Positions 1-11,826 of a stretch of 64,000 nucleotides of DNA are shown in pieces; positions within the stretch are counted from its first letter, which is position 1; each line of letters begins with the position of its first letter. Origin of the DNA: Balanoglossus misakiensis (lineage: Eukaryota > Hemichordata); contig CM082587.2 of assembly GCA_040954595.2 (NCBI GenBank), forward strand, positions 8,184,001 to 8,248,000, written 5' to 3'. Below the pieces are notes generated by a model. That model was not told where the DNA came from and made no database searches. It saw nothing but the letters and a program-made list of their open reading frames with translations. Made by a program: the position numbers and the translations under genes.

Positions 1-3000
1 ACTGATAATTTAAACAAAACTATCAACAGACCTGACTCCTAAGGTAACTAAACTGACTGACTAACAGACCAACCGACCAACTGACTGACTCAACACCTTA
101 AACATATACTGTATATAAACTGAATCACAGCCTCTAAAAACCAGTATAACTTTAGCAGATCATTTGATCGCCCACACATCAGCTTAGTGATAATGACAAA
201 CTGGATGAATGAGATTATCATTGGTGCAACATTATGAATCAGAATTTATAACCATTAGTGGAGGTATAAAGGAATAGTCATGAATAATTTAGAGTAATTA
301 GAATAATAACGCTATTTTGATTGTTAAGATGATGATGAAATTTACAAATCATTTCTTACCATTGTGAGGTACTGACTTGGTCCGTTCCTCAGCACAGTCA
401 GCTGGTATCCCAAAGATTTCCATGGAAACATACGGGTCTATGGCCTGTGGAACACGATCAATACATGTTACATGGTATATAAGGCAAACAGAGACTGAAT
501 TAAATAGGCACTGGATGCTCACATGACATTCTTTTCAGTAAGATCTGCTTAAAGCCCCACATGCTGCCTTTTTGACAACACTCATGTGCATATTCCACGA
601 TAGTTGTAAACTCTTGCAATGGGCAATTGAAAAAATGGGTGTGGCACCCATTTATTATTTGACATGTTTATATTTAAATGTACAGCCACAACCAATGGTT
701 GATAATATGTTTGTGCTTACCCATCAGTTAATTCATTTAAATGGACCATTTAAGTTTGAATGTATATTACGCAAAATTGGCAGCTATTTGGGCTTAATAA
801 CTGAATCTAATACCCTAGCCCTAGGGCTAACTAATGCATAGGTGGTAAAAATGTCCTGACACATTTTCTGTAACCAAGTTTCTACAATCTACGAAAACGA
901 CAGCCTGATCGCGCAGCTGTAATATCACACACACTTACATCTCCTTTAGCTCCCGATCCTTTGGGTTTGGGAAATTGTTGGCCGCTCACAATTTTGATGT
1001 GAAGTATTTGTGGAGAGACTCCTGGTATCATCTCCTTGGTGTTAGCACTGAAGAAAGCTATCTCTGTGGAAACAAAACATGGTAGGTGGTGATGTACCAA
1101 CCAAAACGTGGAAATATCATCAAAGTAGTCAACCAGGAATCATGCCATAATAGACCACTTTGCGGATAGGGTATCTGCAATGCATGATGGTATAATTTGC
1201 GTTCAACATGGCGTCTAATACATGGCTAACGCACGCGCTCACAACGCAAACTGTCCCACAACACCCTGCGTTATTCTATCCGTGAAGTGGTCCATGCATG
1301 ATATGGCAGCTTTTCCATGCAAATATGGAAATAAATTGGCATTATTTCTACACAATAACATTTGCTACTTTCATTTTTTCATGAATTTAGTGTGCATTTC
1401 ATTTTCATGTAAATATGCATGAATTATAAAAAGCTTTCTCCATTTATTGCTGAATTGCCAAATATCCCCCTCCCTAACTCTTTTGACCAAATTCAAGCAC
1501 GGACAATCGCCAAATGCACAAAACACAACCAACCTTCTCTCATGACAGCAGGTTTGAGTACATAGCCACAGCCGCCATTTTGTTTGAAGCGACCTTCATA
1601 GAGGTCCATCATTAGCCCTGGCGTCTGGTAATTCTGTGTTACTTGAGGAGATAAAATTAAACACACAATTCAGCCAATCTCTTTTAGAGTTTCACAACTA
1701 ACAATATTGCATTTTCCTAAAATGTTTGGAAGTTAACGGTTGAACAGTCGATTATGAGACAATGGAAGTGATCTGTACAGTACATATCTACTGTTTCTGA
1801 AGCAAATGCTTAGTTGCCAAAATACCCACTGGTACTGGTTCAGTGGTTGCAAGGATAAGCTAAACACTACCAGTTGGTATATTGCCATGGTTTTGGGAGA
1901 ATAACATGAAAGTGTTGTAGGTACACAAAACAAACATTGGCAAATATCATCCATAAATGTTTAGGGTTCCCTATGCAAGAGTAATATGGGCTATATGTAA
2001 CATCTTATTATGGTTGACCCACCCAAGATTAAAGCAATGTGCCACAGGTATTAACCCTTTCACTACAATGGTTTGGTCCAAATCCATTGTTTTTTATAGT
2101 AAAGTTGGACCTCCATAGAGGCAAAAGGGGGTGGAAGGGTTGAATAACTGTAAGTGCAAACCACCAAGTGATGGTATTTCAGGAACCGAGTGTCTGAATT
2201 GGAGGGAGCATTTTTACCTATTTGACAACCACAGTTCCAAAGATCCTGTGGGTTGTAATTGCTTGAGTCAACTCGTATTGTGTTGGGGTAAATCCTGGTT
2301 AAAAATCTCTTGGTATGATTAACAAAATCTTCTGGACAAAGATTAGCAAACTTATTAGCCACTCCCTCGCTCAAGGAACACATCTCCCACACTTTTTCTG
2401 AAATGAAAAAATAAAATAAAATGGGTTGTTTGCCAACTAAAGGATTACTGCAGTCATGGCATAAAATGTAATAAACTAATACATTAACAAGGTTGTCAAG
2501 AAACTTAATATCTAATTGAAGGAATACAATCACCATTAATTTTTATATGCCCATATATGGTTAAAAGGGTGCATCTATATCTTCTAATGAACATGTGGTG
2601 CCACAATTTTTGTGTGGACACCCAAGTGAAATCTGTGATTGGCTGAAATGTAATACAGGACTGGTCACATATTGGATTTTTTGGTCAATTGGGAGTCCCA
2701 CTTTATGGTTTCAGATTACATTTTTGGAACTCAACTGCACAACTGCTATCATTTCAACTTCTGCATTTCCAGATGAAATCCAAATTACACATTTGACGGT
2801 CAAATTTGCAAGTGGAAAATTACACATTTGACACTTACGCTTTTGTGCTGACTCGTGGAAATCTTCAAATCTTACTGATTTACATATTGCAATAAGATCT
2901 GATAGCTCCTTAATGAGAGTGATCTTCTTCAGGCCATCCTGGACAAAATATAAACATTTATGATAATAACATCAAGGCCTGGTTTCAGATGCAATATAAA

Positions 3001-5302
3001 ACAAAGGTTGACAACTTAATACAAACAGTACACTTAGCACATCATGTATATCCTGGGTGTTTCACTTTGGTCTCTTCGGTACGGTCAATATGTCTCAAGG
3101 GCACCATTTTCAGAAAAAAAAATGATAAATGATTCGCTTTATGACCGCCTCTCACCTTTTTAAGCTTTTTCTTGTCATTATCAATTCCTTCGTCTTCATC
3201 CGTAACTTCTCCTTCATCATCTTTGCATTCCGTGGATAACTTCTTTCCCTGTAGTACCAGTGGGACATCAAAGGATATCAACATTTCTTACAAATGTGAC
3301 ATATTAAGCACATTGGCCTGAATGCAGCCTAAAAACTCAACTGATACCACAGAAAATAATCTGCGCCTAATCAAAAGCAAAGTTACCAGAAAAAGTAATT
3401 TCAAAGAAGTTATTACGAAAAATAAGTGGTCGTGTTAGAACAATGGGTACAGGGCAAAGAGTGATATAACTTACTTTAAGAATAATCTTTCCTTTGAGTT
3501 CCTCAGGTGTTGGCAAGTAATTCTTTCCCACTCCAATCTCTTCTCTGTAAAGCTTATCTGTTAGTACACAATCACAATGAATCATTAGAGTTATAGACAC
3601 TGGAAACACAGGTATCCATGGTAACCGTATCACTCTGATGATGCTGATTTTTGAGGATGCGTGTCCTTATTTCTTAAAACTGTTCAATCACCCATCAATA
3701 TCTTGCCAATTTTAATACACATATCTTTGTTGTTTACCACAAAACAGACCACTTTGCGGTGACTCACAGACCCAAGGGGGAAGACAGTCATCGTGGTGTT
3801 ACACAAATGTGGCCTGTCAATATTCATCTTGTAACACACCCCATAGAATGTATCCCCTGTGCAGCCATTTGGCTGCAATATTAAGTGACATCTTCCTTCG
3901 TATGTTTCTTCATTATAACAAACACTTCAATTGTGATAAATTTCCCTCATTTAAAAAAAAAAGATTGTTTATAAATAACTTTATTAACGAAGGGATAAGA
4001 TTTATTCCTGTTTCTTCCAGAACAGGTTTTCTGGAATGGCATGACAGAATGAGATTTGAATGAGATTTGGCACAATGACATTTAGGGACTACAAAACTAC
4101 AGTGAAACCTGTCTAAACCAGACACCAATGGGTCTGAAGAACTTATTCGGTTTGTAGAGGTGTCTGGCTTTTAGAGGTTCCTCTAACATGTGGTTCTTGC
4201 GAAAGGGACTGAAAAATGTGTTGGGTATAGGTACATGTAGGTTTCCAGATTACATGTAGACTGGGGTTGGTTTAGACAGGTTTAATTATAGATGCTACTT
4301 GCTCTATTCAAGGCAATCTGGAGCTTACCGCTGAATATTGATGTAAGGCATTTCACAATATATCTTTGTTGTTCTGGACAACAATGGTTTTCTAATGATA
4401 CAAAAAGAGGATACCTGAAACAGAGAAGACAAAAATCTCACTTGATATTCTACATACATTAGAGTACATGTACACCCTCATGTACGTGAAATTCTTGCAC
4501 TTTTCCTTATCCCACAAATATTTCACAAATTTCTGATAATTACCATGGTAAAACGTGTAGGAAGTACATACAGATATACTGCCAGTACATTGTTTGTAGT
4601 CATCTAAATATTCATGAAGCTTTTTGAAATGGTAAGCAATATTCTCGATATGAAATTCAGACAATCACTTGAGCCTGTGTATATCTCAAAATGACAATGA
4701 CTGAAATACTGGTCATTTCCTGAAATTTTCAGAAAAATTATTCAAGGAAATCACATTACAAGGTTGAAGATACAATGTAAATACTTCAGAGACTTGATTC
4801 TGAGAGTAGGCTAGTATGAACCCTTTGATTTTTATTTGATAAGACTTACGGTGACGCTGTAAATGCGTGTTCATTAATGGCTTCTACAGCTGCTTTCAAA
4901 GGAATCTTGGTTGTCAAGGTGTGTCCATGGTAAATTATGGGTTCATTTTCAGGGCCATCCCAACAATCCACTGCAATAATGAACGGGAGGAAAAAACAGT
5001 GACAAAATGGAAGCCGTGCCTACATATTATTGACTTGTACATCACACAGTAATAGTGACTGTCATAATGATTAGTGCAAAACACCAAGACTCAACGGGCT
5101 TATTAGTCACTTTACAACAAAGATAAACATATAAGTCAAATCTGTCTGCAGTCTGACAGACAACAACACAGACCAGCTGCCTGGCTAACACTGCAGTACC
5201 ATCACAATATTCTAAAGTGCAAACAAAGGAATACTTATGGTAAAACTTGGATAAAACTTAAGTTTTATAATCTGTTTATTCTCATTATTTATGCATGAGC
5301 TT
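1..5302. repeat. Exact 5.3 kb duplicate of 32524-37825
   Basis: Every stretch I compared between this block and 32524-37825 is identical, including a run of ten A at 3953-3962, and the offset is a constant 32523, so there are no indels. The block stops exactly where the 100 N gap begins, while the other copy continues without a break into 37826. The left end is the window edge, so the true length of the duplicate is unknown. In an outbred invertebrate even two alleles would normally differ over 5 kb, so identity points to the same contig sequence placed twice, or to a very recent duplication. Confidence 0.95.
360..4970 (-). CDS. Duplicate copy of nine PLCL exons (partial)
   Basis: This is the second copy of exons 10-18 of the phospholipase C-like gene described at 26539-53186. 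Exons on the minus strand are 4850-4970, 4329-4414, 3475-3557, 3156-3248, 2839-2938, 2218-2397, 1534-1641, 939-1063 and 360-444. They cover the middle of catalytic box X, the acidic X-Y linker, box Y and the first part of the C2 domain. All splice sites and phases are intact and there are no frameshifts, so nothing marks it as decayed. The exon before (38007-38092 in the other copy) would lie in the gap, and the exon after would lie left of the window. It is probably an assembly duplicate and should not be counted as a second gene. Confidence 0.85.
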
Positions 5303-5402
5303 NNNNNNNNNNNNNNNNNNNNNNNNNNNNNNNNNNNNNNNNNNNNNNNNNNNNNNNNNNNNNNNNNNNNNNNNNNNNNNNNNNNNNNNNNNNNNNNNNN
5401 NN
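5303..5402. other. Assembly gap of 100 N
   Basis: One hundred consecutive N. A run of exactly 100 is the usual placeholder for a scaffold gap of unknown size. It separates the duplicated PLCL block from an AT-rich satellite, so the order and distance of the two flanks are not established. Confidence 0.99.
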
Positions 5403-6866
5403 GATTTTTTTCATAAAATGAAGAAATTTTGAACTTTCGCAAAGTCGAAAAATGGTCATTTTTGGGTGATTTTCATGAGCTATAACCCATGATTTTTTTC
5501 AAAAATTGAAGAATTTTTGACAATTCGCAAAGTCGAAAAATGGTCGTTTTTTGAAGATTTTCATGAGCTATAACCCATGATTTTTTATCAAAAATGAAGA
5601 AATTTTAAAAAATGTTTAAGTCGAAAAATTGACATTTTTTGATAATTTTAATGAGCTATATAACCCATAAAAAGTGTCCAAAAATGACAAAATCACCAAA
5701 ATTTTCAAAGTCTAGAATTTGTCATTTTAATGAGCTATAACCCATGAAAAGTGTCCAAAAATGACAAAATCACTAAAATTCCCAAAGTCGAGAATTTGTC
5801 ATTTTAATGAGCTATAACCCATGAAAAATGTCCAAAAATGACAAAATCACCAAAATTCCCAAAGTCGAGAATTTGTCATTTTTTGACAATTTTAATGAGC
5901 TATATATAACCTATGAAAATTTTTCACGAGCTGTAACTCATGAAAAATATCCAAAAATGACAAAATCACCGAAGTTCGTTGAGAACTGCTTACTTGAAAC
6001 TTGTATATAAACATTACACCCTATGTGAAAGGGGTAAAAAAAATCAAAACTCAATGAGAAGACAGCGGCTAGTTTTGAACCCCAGTCCTCCATTCATTTG
6101 TCCAAAGACTTAGGCACTGATCCAGGGTGATTGACGATGTATAAGACACCACAAGTATTACATGATGATCAAACTCGTGAAATTTAAAAAAAAAATATGG
6201 CTCGGTCTCATTATAGTCAGTACTGTTAAAACTAACTATAATGACACCGAGCCTAATTTCGATCCATAATTTCCACCACATTTTTTTTAAATTGAAGAAA
6301 TTTTGAAAATTCGCAAAGTCAACAAAATCGTCGTTTTTTGAAGATTTTCATGAGCTATAACCCATGATTTTTTTCAAAAATTGAAGAAATTTGGAAAATT
6401 CGCAAAGTCGAAATATGGTCGTGTTTTGCAGATTTTCATGAGCTATAATCCATGATTTTTTTCAAAAAATGAAGAAATTTTGAACTTTCGCAAAGTCGAA
6501 AAATTGCCATTTTGGATGATTTTCATGAGCTATAACCCATGATTTTTTTCAAAAAATGAAGAAATTTCGAACTTTCGCAAAGTCGAAAAATTGTCATTTT
6601 TGGATGATTTTCATGAGCTATAACCCATGAATTTATTCAAAAAATGAAGAAATTTTGAACTTTCGCAAAGTCGAAAATTTTTTCGACTTTTTTGAAAAAA
6701 TCATGGGTTATAGCTCATGAAAATCATCCAAAAAGACAATTTTTCGACCTTGCGAAAGTTCAAAATTTCTTTACTTTTTGAAAAAAATCATGGCTTGTGA
6801 AAATCATCCCAAAATGAAAATTTTTCGACTTTGCGAAGTTTCAAAATTTCTTAATTAAAAAAAATC
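5403..6866. repeat. AT-rich satellite, about 88 bp units, with orientation switch
   Basis: Tandem units carry the landmarks CATGAGCTATAACCCATGA and TTCGCAAAGTCGAAAAA. Successive units start near 5403, 5491 and 5579, a period of 88 bp. A diverged subfamily at about 5640-5990 has a 77 bp period and the landmark GTGTCCAAAAATGACAAAAT. The array is interrupted at about 6000-6280 by unrelated sequence that holds a hairpin (6199-6253). It resumes at 6290, then flips at about 6680-6690, after which units read as the reverse complement up to the microsatellite. No gene is seen here. Confidence 0.9.
6199..6253. repeat. Short hairpin inside the satellite interruption
   Basis: GGCTCGGTCTCATTATAGT at the left and its reverse complement with one mismatch at the right enclose a loop of about 17 bases. 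It lies in the non-satellite insert at 6000-6280, which may be the remnant of a small mobile element. Confidence 0.6.
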
Positions 6867-7349
<483 letters not shown>

Positions 7350-7406
7350 AATGCCATTTGAAGATTTACCCTGAAAGCGTAATATCTATTGATTCTCTTG
7401 TGGCAG

Positions 7407-9013
7407 ATTTTCTGTGTCTATCACATATTATGGCTTCGTCTACAATGCGACATCGCTTGCGGGGAATGATTACATTAACGTCGCTTTAGCCGGTGCTGTT
7501 GAGATACCTGCTAACATTATCATAGTTCTGCTGGTCGAAACAAAGTTAGGACGCAAGTATTCGTTCCTTGGAGGTAGTGCACTGACCGCTGCAGCATCTA
7601 TTGGAGCTATATTCGTACCCAGCTGTGAGTTATAGAATTTTCATCTATCTATCTATCTACACGTGTGTCGTTCGTTGATTCATTCATTCATTCATTCATC
7701 CATCCATCCATCCATCCATAAATTCATAGGCGAGGCAGAGAGAAGAAGGTTCGACAGACAGACCGACAGACAGACAGACAGACAGACATAGGCGGGTGAT
7801 TCGGAACCCTGGGTTCAGGTCGTAGATCTCTACCTCACAAAATTTCGCATTATTATAATTCTCTCTTCTGGCTGTCGAGTGTTAACAAAGTGTGTCCTGT
7901 TTATATCATTTCGTACGGTATAGGTAGTAACTTCCTGTGGATTAAAACTGCATTAAACGTGGTCGGAAAAAGCACAATCACCTCGCTCTGCACTCTATCG
8001 TTCTTATACGCCTCGGAGTTGTATCCTACTGAAGTAAGGTATGGTTTATCACAGTCCCTATATCAAAATAACATGGAAATGGGATGCAAGTATACTCAAA
8101 TTGTGTTTGTCGTGATATCGGTTCTACCTTGAACTTGTTTTGACTTACATGGGAACCTACCAACAGCCGGATGGAAAACCACCCCTATTCAATGTTTCTT
8201 AACGTTTCGCATACATACATTGATCAAAATAGTGCTAATATACACATGATGACTGACAATGAGGGCAACAGTGTATTTTGATGACCGAGGGCGCTGCTAG
8301 TCACAACTAAAACAGTCTTGTCTTCCCTCGGGCTATGCCCAAGGGAAAACAGACTGTTTTGGTGTGACTGGCAGTCCCGAGGTCATCAAAATACACTGTT
8401 GCCCGAATATGTCAGTCGCCATGTGTTTTGTAACACACCAAACACGGAATTATATCAAGACGGGGCAACAGTACCGGGCAGAAACCGATCGAAATGATGC
8501 CCTAGGGAACAGTTCGAAATGACTAAGGTCACGTGACGGCGTATTGACGAATCACGATCGAGGGTTCGCTGCATGGTGTGTTACAATTCGAAATGACTAA
8601 GGTCACGTGACGGCGTATTGACGAATCACGATCGAGAGTTCGCTGCATGGTGTGTTATAATAGTATATGTTCACCTCATCATTTGAATATCTTTCCACAG
8701 ATCCCTGGGTGTCAGTGTTGGCAGTACATTTGCTCTGTTTGGTGGCACGCTGGCGCCTCAAATTCTGCTTGCGGGAACACTGTGGGACCCCTTGCCTATG
8801 GTCGTGTTTGCCGCTGTTATTACTGTTGCTGGTTTGGCAGTGCTTTTGTTGCCGGAGACAAGAGGAAAGAGACTCGAGCAGACTATTGAAGAAGGCGAGG
8901 CCGCTACTGGCGGGAAGTACAAGTACGTATACACACTCTGTCGCTACGGGGATCACCGAACAGGCATAGATAGACATTCGCCTAAATGCCAGTCCTCGTT
9001 GGTAATTATTTAA
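7407..9013 (+). CDS. SLC22-family organic ion transporter, C-terminal half (3 exons)
   Basis: A plasma-membrane carrier of the major facilitator superfamily; family members move organic cations, anions or carnitine. Exons are 7407-7624, 7924-8038 and 8701-9013, with matching phases. The first gives TM7 to TM9 (VSITYYGF, then VEIPANIIIVLLVETKLGRK). The second gives TM10 and the hallmark ASELYPTEVR. The third gives TM11 and TM12 and ends the core with LLPETRGKRLEQTIEEGE, typical of SLC22. About 33 residues without family resemblance follow before the TAA at 9011-9013. A GT within that tail (after 8931) could instead be a donor leading to another exon. TM1 to TM6 are missing: upstream lie the microsatellite, satellite and gap. 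The substrate cannot be told from this half. Confidence 0.85.
7640..7795. repeat. Microsatellites in SLC22 intron
   Basis: Consecutive short arrays of ATCT, ATTC, ATCC and ACAG units lie in the intron between the first two visible SLC22 exons. Confidence 0.9.
8242..8426. repeat. Foldback element in last SLC22 intron
   Basis: The left arm starts ACACATGATGACTGACA and contains GTGTATTTTGATGACCGAGG. The right arm contains CCCGAGGTCATCAAAATACAC and ends GTCAGTCGCCATGTGT. The arms are imperfect reverse complements along almost the whole 185 bp. No open reading frame is present, as expected of a non-autonomous foldback or MITE copy. Confidence 0.85.
8513..8660. repeat. Two tandem copies of a 74 bp unit with GTCACGTGAC
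   Basis: Units 8513-8586 and 8587-8660 are nearly identical (TTCGAAATGACTAAGGTCAC and onward, through GCATGGTGTGTTA). Each holds the perfect palindrome GTCACGTGAC, which contains an E-box core. The second unit ends 40 bp before the last SLC22 exon. Confidence 0.9.
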
Positions 9014-9014
9014 A

Positions 9015-9305
9015 GCACGTAGCTCGTCTCACACGCATGTTCCAAATGTAGCCGCTGGTTACAGACGTTTAGTGAACAGTCAATCCCATAAGGCAGTGCT
9101 CACACAAGATGGCGGCGTTCATAATCTGTGTCGGAGATCGGGAAAAGACACTAGCTTGGGTGAAAAGGAGGGACAAAACCAGAATCTACTTATACGTTGC
9201 GCATGAAATATGGAAGGAAGCGAAGGCAGTCCACTATTTGAATGCACCCAACGGAAAATTTGCTGGGAAGTTACGCGCATGTGCGTGAGACGAGCTACGC
9301 AGTGC
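9015..9305. mobile_element. Non-autonomous inverted-repeat element at the SLC22 3' end
   Basis: GTAGCTCGTCTCACACGCATG near 9019 and its imperfect reverse complement CATGTGCGTGAGACGAGCTAC near 9279 flank about 240 bp without coding capacity. The left arm begins one base after the predicted SLC22 stop codon, so the element may have supplied part of the 3' untranslated region. Confidence 0.75.
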
Positions 9306-10161
9306 ATGGTTATCACATTCCATTGCTTAACATGTACTATGTTGAGAAAAGTGTAACAATATTGTCATTTTCTTGAAATTTTCACAAGAAAGTGCTAAAA
9401 TTGGAGCATTATTTTATATTGATATACAGAAAACACAATGTCACCGCGCTTGATTTTTTGATAGAGATGTTCAGATATTTTCACCATAGTAACATTTTCA
9501 GCGCGAGAAAAGTGCTGACTCAGCATTTCCCACACTATTTAAGACACGCTTACTGAAAAAAGTAGCATGGGAACACCCTATTTTCTCTATATATTTGTTT
9601 TAAAACATTCATTGATATATAATGTATATAAATCAGGAAAAGGACAATATTCTAACTGTTGAGTTGTCATCTGGCATTTATACCATCTGTACCAGTACAT
9701 TGGGTCACCGATCAGTTGTTCCACCAATCTATTTTGCTATTATTGACCTCTTCACAGGAAGGCCGCTCAAAAAGTCAGCACGTTAGTGTAATTGCAGTCA
9801 CTGAAAAGCGACAGCTCGTGGACTTTGGTCTGGGTATACGAGAAGTATATACAAGCAGTGTACTCTTTTGAGGTCAATAACGTTGGAAACTCGCTTCCAG
9901 TGAATACTACATGTGTTTGTACACAGTAAAAACCTAAGGCTAACAGTTTTATTGAATAATTTTTTTCATTAAGAGAATTGTTACTGGATATTTTGGACAT
10001 GAATAAAATATCAATGCTGCCATCAGTAAAAATAATATTTATTTATTTATCTATTTATTCTTTCAATCATTTATTCACTAATCCATCCATTCAATCATTC
10101 ATTCATTCATTAATGCGATCGCTGCTTGGACAAGTGTGGTGATTAATTATATTGACCAATT

Positions 10162-10318
10162 CTAATTCTTCCGTGATGTCCGTTGACAGTGTGTAGGAAT
10201 TTCTATATATCCAGACATTCCTCCACCGAGGTTCAACTCGGATATTTTGTAGATGCACTCTATTCCATTAACGTAAAATGAAACATGATTTTTCGACACT
10301 TTGTGCCAGCTGACTCCG
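10162..10318 (-). other. Orphan candidate exon resembling a LamG-like fold
   Basis: On the minus strand an acceptor-like AG (after TTGAAAATTTACAG) is followed by an open frame reading GVSWHKVSKNHVSFYVNGIE and onward, ending at a TAG. The pattern W-H-x-V ... V-x-F-Y-V-N-G is what laminin G and concanavalin A-like domains show around their central strands. No partner exons were found nearby, so it is either a stray fragment or chance. Confidence 0.25.
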
Positions 10319-11734
10319 CTGTAAATTTTCAAAATAAGATTTAAACACATGCTACGTGTGAATGTAAAAATAGGACACGTTATTTACATTTCCTTCTTTG
10401 ATAACCCATAAATAACATTTGGGGGTGGGGCTGTCAACAGTTAACCCAGTAACCGCAACTTGCGACAAATATTTGCACCAGCGACTACATTGTGTGTTTG
10501 TGCAAACGCACGACAAATCCGTCAGCATGAGGGTTTATTTCCGTTCCTGTTGAATTCTGAGAGTGGGATACGCTGATTGCGCAGTTATCTGTTGTCTTTA
10601 TTGTCACTTGGACTATATATAATTACAAAACAAAGTACATTTGTCTAATTCAAATCCAGCAAATTCACAAATTAATTGAGTGGGTGTCATTTTCCATCAC
10701 AGTGACTCTAGTCAGATAAGCATCCACTTTTTGTGCGATACCCAGTAAAGTAATGAAACCATTTATATTTGGTAATACTGTTTTACATAGCAGCAATTGA
10801 AAGGATATTTTCATGGATTTCCGTGAATTCTTAGATGAATACACATGAGACTGTGTTTTTTTCTCTAGTCAGACATCAAAAGAAAGGGTTTCGATCATGA
10901 TGTTACATTTGTTCTGCTATCTAATCTCTGCATATTTATAGAACTCTTAAAACATAATTACTCTCATTAAAAAGATGCAAGCGACTTTCTTCAATATTAC
11001 CATAAAAAGTATATTTGTCTGAATAAACTTTGATTCATATCTTTATTTTTTTTAAATGTTAGTCGCGAGAATTCTACTGAGTATTCTGTAGTGAAGGCAG
11101 CTTACAGCTGATTCATTTGTGATAATAAAGGGCAATAAAATACAGTCGAATTTACTAAAGATGCGTGACCACTTTTGTTTGCATTTCATTCCTTTGTAAA
11201 TAACCGTATCTCAAACAGTATCGCATAACTTTTTTTGTATGACCCTTTGGAAAAAATATTTGGGGACATTTCATGTTCAATTTTTTTTTAAAAGCGATCG
11301 GCGTATTTTTAGCCAGAGTCGAAGAATTGCATTTCCCACTGATCAATCCCCTATATTTGAGACGGTTCGGTGTAAAAGTATGATTATCGCAAAAAAAAGC
11401 TTGGTATGTCAGAAAAGAGCAAGTCTCATCTAGAAGATCTGAAAGATACTTAACTCCATTGTGAATTAAAGTCTGTGACATTATTCACCATCACTTCGGG
11501 ACATCTTACAGAGTGTGTTTGTCCAACTTAGTGAGTAACACGGAGAACCAGAAACTGTTTACGGAAAACGGAAACGTGCTGATGCCACCCCTAAATGTAA
11601 ACAATTTAGCCCACTGAGCATCCCGATTAAACTGCTCTATGAATCCATGACACATGGATTGCTTGGATAAATGAAGGGAGGTGTGTCATTCGAAGACCGC
11701 CTTGTTTATGATCACAGCAGAGTCGTATATAAAA

Positions 11735-11826
11735 CTGAAAGATTGAGTCGTGTGCGGGCGCTCCGGTGCATTGCTATGTTCATAGGCACGCCGGAGCGCC
11801 CGCACATGACTGAATCTTTCAATCTC
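11735..11826. repeat. Foldback element, GAAAGATTCAGTCGTG family, copy 1
   Basis: Arms CTGAAAGATTGAGTCGTGTG and GCGGGCGCTCCGG pair with CCGGAGCGCCCGC and CATGACTGAATCTTTCA. The loop is about 19 bases. A related copy with the same arm sequence lies at 28205-28282. The stem is unusually GC-rich for this region. Confidence 0.85.

Noticed and set aside
360-4970. A second PLCL paralog
   Set aside because: Introns and exons are identical to 32883-37493 wherever compared, with no indel. A true paralog would differ at least in introns.
5640-5990. Regular repeats that might suggest a CRISPR-like array
   Set aside because: The whole unit repeats with no unique spacers, and the context is animal DNA. 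It is a satellite.
6061-6120. GGTTCAAAAC on the minus strand resembling a tRNA or SINE B box
   Set aside because: No matching A box, acceptor stem or cloverleaf could be formed around it.
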